Positions 7,222 through 10,410 of a stretch of 10,410 nt of DNA are shown here, in pieces. The notes beneath the pieces are model-generated. The model did no database searches. It saw only the letters and a program-made list of their open reading frames with translations, and had not been told where the DNA came from. Source of the DNA: Ruminococcaceae bacterium UBA794 (GTDB lineage Bacteria > Bacillota > Clostridia > Oscillospirales > Ruminococcaceae); NCBI GenBank assembly GCA_002304735.1, contig DBIU01000074.1, positions 3,604-14,013 of the forward strand, read 5' to 3'. The position numbers and the translations under genes were made by a program. Every line of letters begins with the position of its first letter. Within the stretch, counting starts at the first letter, position 1.

Positions 7222-8280
7222 TCAGCCCCTCCCCTCGTTCATTTCCTCGATTTTCGCGAGAACCTCGCGGACGCTCGGCACAACTCCGCCGTTTCTTCCG
7301 TAAAATTCCACGGGCAGCCTGCACTCCAGCGCAAGCTTGATATCATAAATCATCTGACCCTTGTTCATCTCGACGCTCAGCACTTTTTTCGCTGTTTTAC
7401 ACGCGTCCGCAAGCTGTTTTTCGGGGAACGGAGAAAGCGTTCTCGGACGAAAAAGTCCCGCCTTAATTCCCTTTTCACGCGCCGCTTCAACGGCGGATTT
7501 CGATATCCTCGCGGCGGCTCCGAACGACGCAACCACTATTTCCGCGTCCTCGCAGAGATAGCTCTCCGACAGCGCACACTCGCGCTTAACCTGCTCGTAG
7601 CGCTCAAAACGCGCGTTTACGGAGCGCTCGAGAACCTCGGGCTGAAGATAGAGCGAATTTATGATATTATGCGGGCGCTTGTTTCCGTGACCGCTGCAAG
7701 CCCACGGTTTTTCGGGTATCTTCACCTCGATTTCGGGGAAAACGACGGGTTCCATCATCTGACCGAGAAGTCCGTCCGAAAGAATCATCACGGGCATTCT
7801 GAACCTGTCCGCGGTATCGAACGCGAGAAACGTCATATCAATCGTTTCCTGGACGGACGCGGGCGCGTAGACAACAAGCTTAAAATCGCCGTGACCGAGC
7901 GCCTTTGTCGCCTGAAAATAGTCCGACTGCGACGGCTGAATACCGCCGAGTCCCGGACCGCCGCGCTGAACGTTTACGATAACGCACGGCAGGTCGCTTC
8001 CCGCGATATACGAAACGCCCTCGCTCTTGAGGGAAATTCCCGGCGAGGAGCTTGACGTCATCGCTCTCGCTCCCGAAGCGCTCGCTCCGAGAACCATATT
8101 AATCGCGGCGATTTCGCTCTCCGCCTGCAAAAAAACGCCGCCGCGCTTCGCCATATTTTTGGCGAGATAGGCGGAAATTTCCGTCTGCGGCGTTATCGGA
8201 TAACCGAAAAAACATTTGCAGCCTGCTCTCAGAGCCGCCTCAGCAAGCGCTTCGTTGCCTTTCATCAGTACTTTTTCCAT
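7222..8280 (-). CDS. vorB: 2-oxoacid:ferredoxin oxidoreductase, alpha subunit (VorB type)
   Basis: 352-residue alpha subunit. It resembles the group annotated as 3-methyl-2-oxobutanoate (2-oxoisovalerate):ferredoxin oxidoreductase VorB: EKVLMKGNEALAEAALRAGC at the start, then FGYPITPQTEI (25-35) and QAESEIAAINMV. It continues with TSSSSPGISLKSEG and RGGPGLGGIQPSQSDYFQA, which form the TPP pyrimidine-domain active site. The C-terminal half holds the transketolase-C-like domain. The length is typical of an alpha chain without a fused gamma domain. Nine nucleotides separate it from the ferredoxin gene, and AGAGGAA overlapping that gene's stop serves as ribosome binding site. In a fermentative anaerobe it could oxidise branched-chain 2-oxoacids or run reductively to make them. 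The VorB label is family-level and the substrate is inferred. Confidence 0.9.
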   Translation of the reverse strand: MEKVLMKGNEALAEAALRAGCKCFFGYPITPQTEISAYLAKNMAKRGGVFLQAESEIAAINMVLGASASGARAMTSSSSPGISLKSEGVSYIAGSDLPCVIVNVQRGGPGLGGIQPSQSDYFQATKALGHGDFKLVVYAPASVQETIDMTFLAFDTADRFRMPVMILSDGLLGQMMEPVVFPEIEVKIPEKPWACSGHGNKRPHNIINSLYLQPEVLERSVNARFERYEQVKRECALSESYLCEDAEIVVASFGAAARISKSAVEAAREKGIKAGLFRPRTLSPFPEKQLADACKTAKKVLSVEMNKGQMIYDIKLALECRLPVEFYGRNGGVVPSVREVLAKIEEMNEGRG

Positions 8281-8289
8281 TTTATTCCT

Positions 8290-8493
8290 CTATTTCTTCT
8301 CAACCTTTATTGCACAATCGGGGCAAATCATCGCGCACATCGCGCAGGAAACGCACTTTTCATTGTCCGTGCAAAACGCGGTGTGATAGCCTTTTTTGTT
8401 GCGTTTTTGCTTGTTAAGCTCGATAATCTTCTTCGGGCAAACCCCCGCGCAGAGCCCGCAGCCCTTGCATCTTTCCTCGTTTACCGTAATCAT
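8290..8493 (-). CDS. korD: 2[4Fe-4S] ferredoxin-like delta subunit of the 2-oxoacid oxidoreductase
   Basis: 67-residue iron-sulfur protein with two complete CxxCxxCxxxCP sets: Cys9, 12, 15, 19 and Cys47, 50, 53, 57. Two further cysteines (41 and 60) are outside the motifs. The 27-residue spacer between the sets is basic (KKIIELNKQKRNKKG) and longer than in clostridial-type ferredoxins, as expected for an oxidoreductase delta subunit. It probably relays electrons from the TPP/cluster beta subunit to soluble ferredoxin. The ATG is one base after the stop of the ATPase gene, and the GGAGG lies inside that gene, so the two are coupled. A free ferredoxin role is possible, but the position argues for a subunit. 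Confidence 0.88.
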   Translation of the reverse strand: MITVNEERCKGCGLCAGVCPKKIIELNKQKRNKKGYHTAFCTDNEKCVSCAMCAMICPDCAIKVEKK

Positions 8494-8494
8494 A

Positions 8495-9163
8495 TCATTC
8501 CTCCGAAAAATTCTCCCAAGGCAGCTTCACAAGCCGCTTTACGGGGAAAAATCCGTCCTTTCTCTCCTCGTTTTCACACGCGCAGGTAAATAAAATCGGC
8601 AGCCCCGAAATTCTGCTCACCTCGTTCGCGAAATCAGCCGAATTGCGCACGGTTTCGGGAGTTGTTTCAGCGCCGAGATTTGAGTTGTTCACAAGCGCCG
8701 TGCATTTCACGCGGCAGGCGCTCTCGATTTCACGGAGCGTTTCGCAGACCTGCTCCGCCGAGCGCCCGCAAAGACGGTACATATTAAAAACATACAGCGC
8801 CGAAAAGTCGCTTCCGAGCGCCTCAAACAGCTTCTCAAAGCGCCCCGCGGGATATGCGCCCGCCTCCGAGCCGCCCGCGTCGATTATCGTGAAATCGCTC
8901 TGCGACGCGATTGCTTCGAGGTCGAAGTCAAACGCGGGTATATCGAGATTTGTGTTCGCAAACCGAGGATACACAACGTCAACGCCCTTTTCCGCAAGCG
9001 TTTCGGCGAAATCGGCGGCGCGAAAATACGGATTTACCGTATCAATATCGACAAGCGAAGCCTTCCCCTTTTCCGCAAGAAAAAGCGCGAGATTAACCGC
9101 GAAATTCGTTTTCCCGCAGCCATAATCCCCCGTTATTAGCGTAACCTTTCGACTGTATTCCAT
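8495..9163 (-). CDS. P-loop ATPase of the CobQ/MinD-like group, leading the oxidoreductase operon
   Basis: 222-residue soluble SIMIBI-type NTPase of unknown role. Walker A is GDYGCGKT (12-19). It lacks the extra lysine of ParA/MinD deviant motifs. The next strand is LVDIDTVNPYFRAAD (37-51), then Walker B IIDAGG (93-98, Asp95), and a NNSNLG segment (159-164) where the base-recognition motif lies in this fold. Seven cysteines are present, including CACE (194-197) near the C-terminus, but no clear CxxC pair like that of Mrp/ApbC scaffolds. It is the first gene after a consensus promoter and is coupled to the ferredoxin gene by a one-base gap. I recall similar ATPases beside these oxidoreductase genes in other anaerobes. 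A role in complex assembly or cluster delivery is speculation. AAAGGAA at 9169-9175 precedes the ATG. Confidence 0.85.
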   Translation of the reverse strand: MEYSRKVTLITGDYGCGKTNFAVNLALFLAEKGKASLVDIDTVNPYFRAADFAETLAEKGVDVVYPRFANTNLDIPAFDFDLEAIASQSDFTIIDAGGSEAGAYPAGRFEKLFEALGSDFSALYVFNMYRLCGRSAEQVCETLREIESACRVKCTALVNNSNLGAETTPETVRNSADFANEVSRISGLPILFTCACENEERKDGFFPVKRLVKLPWENFSEE

Positions 9164-9200
9164 ATAATTCCTTTCAACACATCATCTGGTTTTCAAGACT

Positions 9201-9229
9201 ATTATACATTGTTATTAACATTTTGTCAA
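9201..9229 (-). promoter_or_regulatory. Perfect-consensus promoter of the oxidoreductase operon
   Basis: Read on the minus strand, TTGACA (9229-9224) and TATAAT (9206-9201) are separated by exactly 17 bp, a full match to the housekeeping sigma consensus. Transcription should start near 9194, giving a leader of about 30 nt before the ATPase gene. The spacer contains the dyad TGTTA-T-TAACA (9210-9220), a possible repressor site. Such a strong promoter fits high expression of a central anaerobic enzyme or tight negative control. Confidence 0.85.
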
Positions 9230-9271
9230 GCATTTTCCAAAATTATTTTATGTAAATTTATAGAAAAGCTC

Positions 9272-9300
9272 TTGCGGAATGTATAATTATGTGTTATAAT
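9272..9300 (+). promoter_or_regulatory. Extended -10 promoter of the DUF1836 gene
   Basis: TATAAT (9295-9300) is preceded by TG at 9292-9293 (extended -10) and, 17 bp upstream, by TTGCGG (9272-9277), a half-consensus -35. The start should lie near 9307, about 33 nt before the ATG. A second TATAAT at 9282-9287 has no good -35 partner. The -10 element is inside a TGTTA-N6-TAACA dyad (9292-9307). Confidence 0.65.
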
Positions 9301-9308
9301 ATTAACAA
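9291..9308. promoter_or_regulatory. Rex-like inverted repeat over the DUF1836 promoter
   Basis: The 18 bases match the clostridial Rex operator TTGTTAA-N4-TTAACAA at 12 of 14 defined positions; the mismatches are the first and seventh bases. It overlaps the -10 element, so a bound protein would block the promoter. A shorter copy, TGTTA-T-TAACA (9210-9220), sits in the spacer of the divergent oxidoreductase promoter but lacks Rex spacing. The region is AT-rich, so chance resemblance is possible. Another regulator, such as the DUF1836 protein itself, could use the same half-sites. Confidence 0.35.
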
Positions 9309-9339
9309 TAAGATTTAGCGTTAATTAGAAAGGGAAAAA

Positions 9340-9918
9340 ATGGATTATAAGGAATTTTTTGAGCGACAGAAATACGAGTGCCGCCTGCCGCGCTGGGACG
9401 AGCTTCCCGATATCGAGCTTTATATGGACCAAGTTATCACGCTTATGGGGAAATATCTCGCGTGGCTTTCCCCGCAAAACGAGCCTATTCTGACGTCCTC
9501 GATGATTAACAATTACGTCAAAATCGGCATTATCCCGCCGCCCGTAAAGAAAAAATACTCGCGCGCTCAGCTTTTCAGGCTCATCATAATCTGCGTTATG
9601 AAGCGGGTTTTGCCGATAAACGACATCGCCGCGCTTATTGAAACGCTTCTTGAAACGAGAACCGAGGAGGAAGTCCTCGATATTTTCACATCTTGTTACG
9701 AAGAAGAATGTTTCAACACGATTAGCCTGCTTGAAAAAAGCCTTGAAAACAGCGCCGGCGAAGAAAGCAAGGCGGCGCTTTCGCTTTCGGTAATTCAAGC
9801 GGCGGCGATTGCGGGCGGGAATATTCTATTCTCGGAATACGCGCTCTCGGAGCTGCAAAAAAGCGCCGAAGCTTCCGAAAAGTCCCCGCGCAAAAGCAAA
9901 GCGGAGGTTCGCGAATAA
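9340..9918 (+). CDS. DUF1836 protein, predicted MerR-like DNA-binding regulator
   Basis: 192-residue protein matching the DUF1836 pattern, for which I know no established function. The N-terminal block LPRWDELPDIELYMDQVI (16-33) is characteristic. Residues 51-100 read like a MerR-type winged helix: LTSSMINNYVKIGIIPPPVK, then KKYSRAQLFRLIIICVMKRV and LPINDIAALI. This mirrors the helix-turn-helix, the YxxxGLIPPP wing and the dimer-side helices of MerR proteins. The C-terminus (170-192) is charged and probably disordered. AGAAAGGG (9327-9334) gives a short 5-nt spacing to the ATG. The gene stands alone between the divergent oxidoreductase operon and a terminator, a layout typical of a local regulator. 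Control of itself and the divergent operon is inference. Confidence 0.8.
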   Translation: MDYKEFFERQKYECRLPRWDELPDIELYMDQVITLMGKYLAWLSPQNEPILTSSMINNYVKIGIIPPPVKKKYSRAQLFRLIIICVMKRVLPINDIAALIETLLETRTEEEVLDIFTSCYEEECFNTISLLEKSLENSAGEESKAALSLSVIQAAAIAGGNILFSEYALSELQKSAEASEKSPRKSKAEVRE

Positions 9919-9931
9919 GCTCTTAATATCA

Positions 9932-9960
9932 AAAAGCGCAGATTTTTCGTCTGCGCTTTT
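9932..9960. terminator. Bidirectional terminator between the DUF1836 and ThyX-like genes
   Basis: A perfect 11-bp stem (AAAAGCGCAGA 9932-9942 with TCTGCGCTTTT 9950-9960) has a seven-base loop. The + strand end supplies TTTT for the DUF1836 transcript. The minus strand supplies five T residues from 9935-9931 for the convergent gene. The two stop codons are only 45 nt apart, so the hairpin must serve both. Confidence 0.85.
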
Positions 9961-9963
9961 GCG

Positions 9964-10410
9964 TTATTTTCCGAATTTTTCCTTCATTTCAGCCTGTCTG
10001 CCGCAGCACATTCTTCCCTCGGGGCAGCTTCCGAGAACGTAACAGCTCGGTCCGTAAAGCCCGAAAAGCTCGGGATAATCGGCTCTCAGAAGCCGCAACA
10101 TTCTCTCGGCGACGGCGCGGATTTCCCACTGCGCTCTTGTGCAGGTTCTCAAGCGTATGAACAAAAGCAGCTCGCGCGCGTTCATCGTCGTCATCACGTC
10201 AAGCAAATTGCCGCTGAGCGAGAAATAGTGAATATGACGGCGCAGCGCCGCGTTTTTCATCGCTTTCAGCAGCAGTTCATCGCAGCGAGAAATCGTCCGC
10301 TCGTAGATTTCGCGGGCTTTCGGGCTTTGCTCAATCGTTTTCGGCAGCACAAAGCGTCTGCGCGGCGGCGCGGTTTCAATCGGCGGCACAATCACCGACT
10401 GTATCCTGTG
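9964..10410 (-). CDS. thyX: ThyX-like protein, 5' part beyond the window
   Basis: The frame is open to the right edge, giving 148 residues that begin HRIQSV, with the true start outside. A GTG at 10395 could start it but has no family support. The C-terminal half has the flavin-dependent thymidylate synthase signature MNARELLLFIRLRTCTRAQWEIR (seen at 10195-10127) and the ending GPSCYVLGSCPEGRMCCG, common in clostridial ThyX. ThyX makes dTMP from dUMP with methylene-tetrahydrofolate, FAD and NADPH. HRIQS matches the end of the RHRxxS motif, but the following 14 residues (VIVPPIETAPPRRR) lack the expected NExSxRY, which supplies dUMP ligands. The stretch before MNARELL also lacks the usual DAR-x-VLP. 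It may be a diverged or inactive paralogue. Its annotation as an active thymidylate synthase is doubtful. Confidence 0.75.
   Translation of the reverse strand, partial: HRIQSVIVPPIETAPPRRRFVLPKTIEQSPKAREIYERTISRCDELLLKAMKNAALRRHIHYFSLSGNLLDVMTTMNARELLLFIRLRTCTRAQWEIRAVAERMLRLLRADYPELFGLYGPSCYVLGSCPEGRMCCGRQAEMKEKFGK

Noticed and set aside
5851..7340. Long + strand open frames (216 and 239 codons) antisense to korC and korB
   Set aside because: They mirror well-identified subunits on the other strand, are basic and low in recognisable motifs, and lack convincing ribosome binding sites.
9282..9287. Second TATAAT upstream of the DUF1836 gene as an alternative promoter
   Set aside because: No acceptable -35 element lies 16-18 bp upstream, and the downstream TATAAT has an extended -10 and better spacing.
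1..10410. CRISPR arrays, insertion sequences, tRNA or rRNA genes, prophage or defence genes
   Set aside because: Reading both strands showed no regular long repeats, transposase, integrase, tRNA-like fold or phage protein. Gene content and codon use are uniform across the window.

Overview
The window looks like chromosomal DNA of an anaerobic Firmicute of the class Clostridia, possibly Oscillospiraceae/Ruminococcaceae-like. This is inferred from AGGAGG-type ribosome binding sites, a complete fructose phosphotransferase (PTS) operon with its own HPr and Enzyme I, a ferredoxin-dependent 2-oxoacid oxidoreductase, a DUF1836 protein and a ThyX-type protein. No taxonomic marker gene is present. Coding density is high, and there is no sign of mobile elements, CRISPR arrays, rRNA or tRNA.

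Layout: (1) Positions 1-286 hold the terminator of an unseen upstream transcript, then a strong promoter flanked by two mirrored sets of 10-bp-phased TTGA/TCAA repeats, which look like the operator of the first gene. (2) Positions 287-5879 (+) form a five-gene operon: DeoR-type regulator (fruR-like), 1-phosphofructokinase (fruK), fused fructose permease EIIABC (fruA), HPr (ptsH) and Enzyme I (ptsI). It encodes the whole route from PEP and external fructose to fructose-1,6-bisphosphate: PEP -> EI His188 -> HPr His15 -> EIIA His67 -> EIIB Cys174 -> fructose-1-P -> FruK. (3) A bidirectional terminator (5881-5906) separates it from a convergent minus-strand operon, 9163 down to 5911, transcribed in the order P-loop ATPase, 2[4Fe-4S] ferredoxin subunit, alpha, beta and gamma subunits of a 2-oxoacid:ferredoxin oxidoreductase (VorB/KorB/KorC type). 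(4) A 176-bp divergent intergenic region holds a perfect-consensus promoter for the oxidoreductase operon, an extended -10 promoter for the opposite gene, and TGTTA/TAACA dyads in both promoters. One dyad resembles the clostridial Rex operator. (5) Positions 9340-9918 (+) encode a DUF1836 protein with a MerR-like winged helix. (6) After a second bidirectional terminator, the 3' part of a ThyX-like gene (minus strand) runs off the right edge.

The best candidates for something undescribed are the mirrored operator array in front of fruR, an HPr whose regulatory serine position appears to be alanine, the uncharacterised ATPase leading the oxidoreductase operon, the possible redox-type control of the divergent promoter pair, and a ThyX-like protein that keeps the C-terminal signature but appears to lack the dUMP-binding S-x-R segment. 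Nothing here amounts to an obviously new defence or mobile system. Most of the window is ordinary central metabolism.
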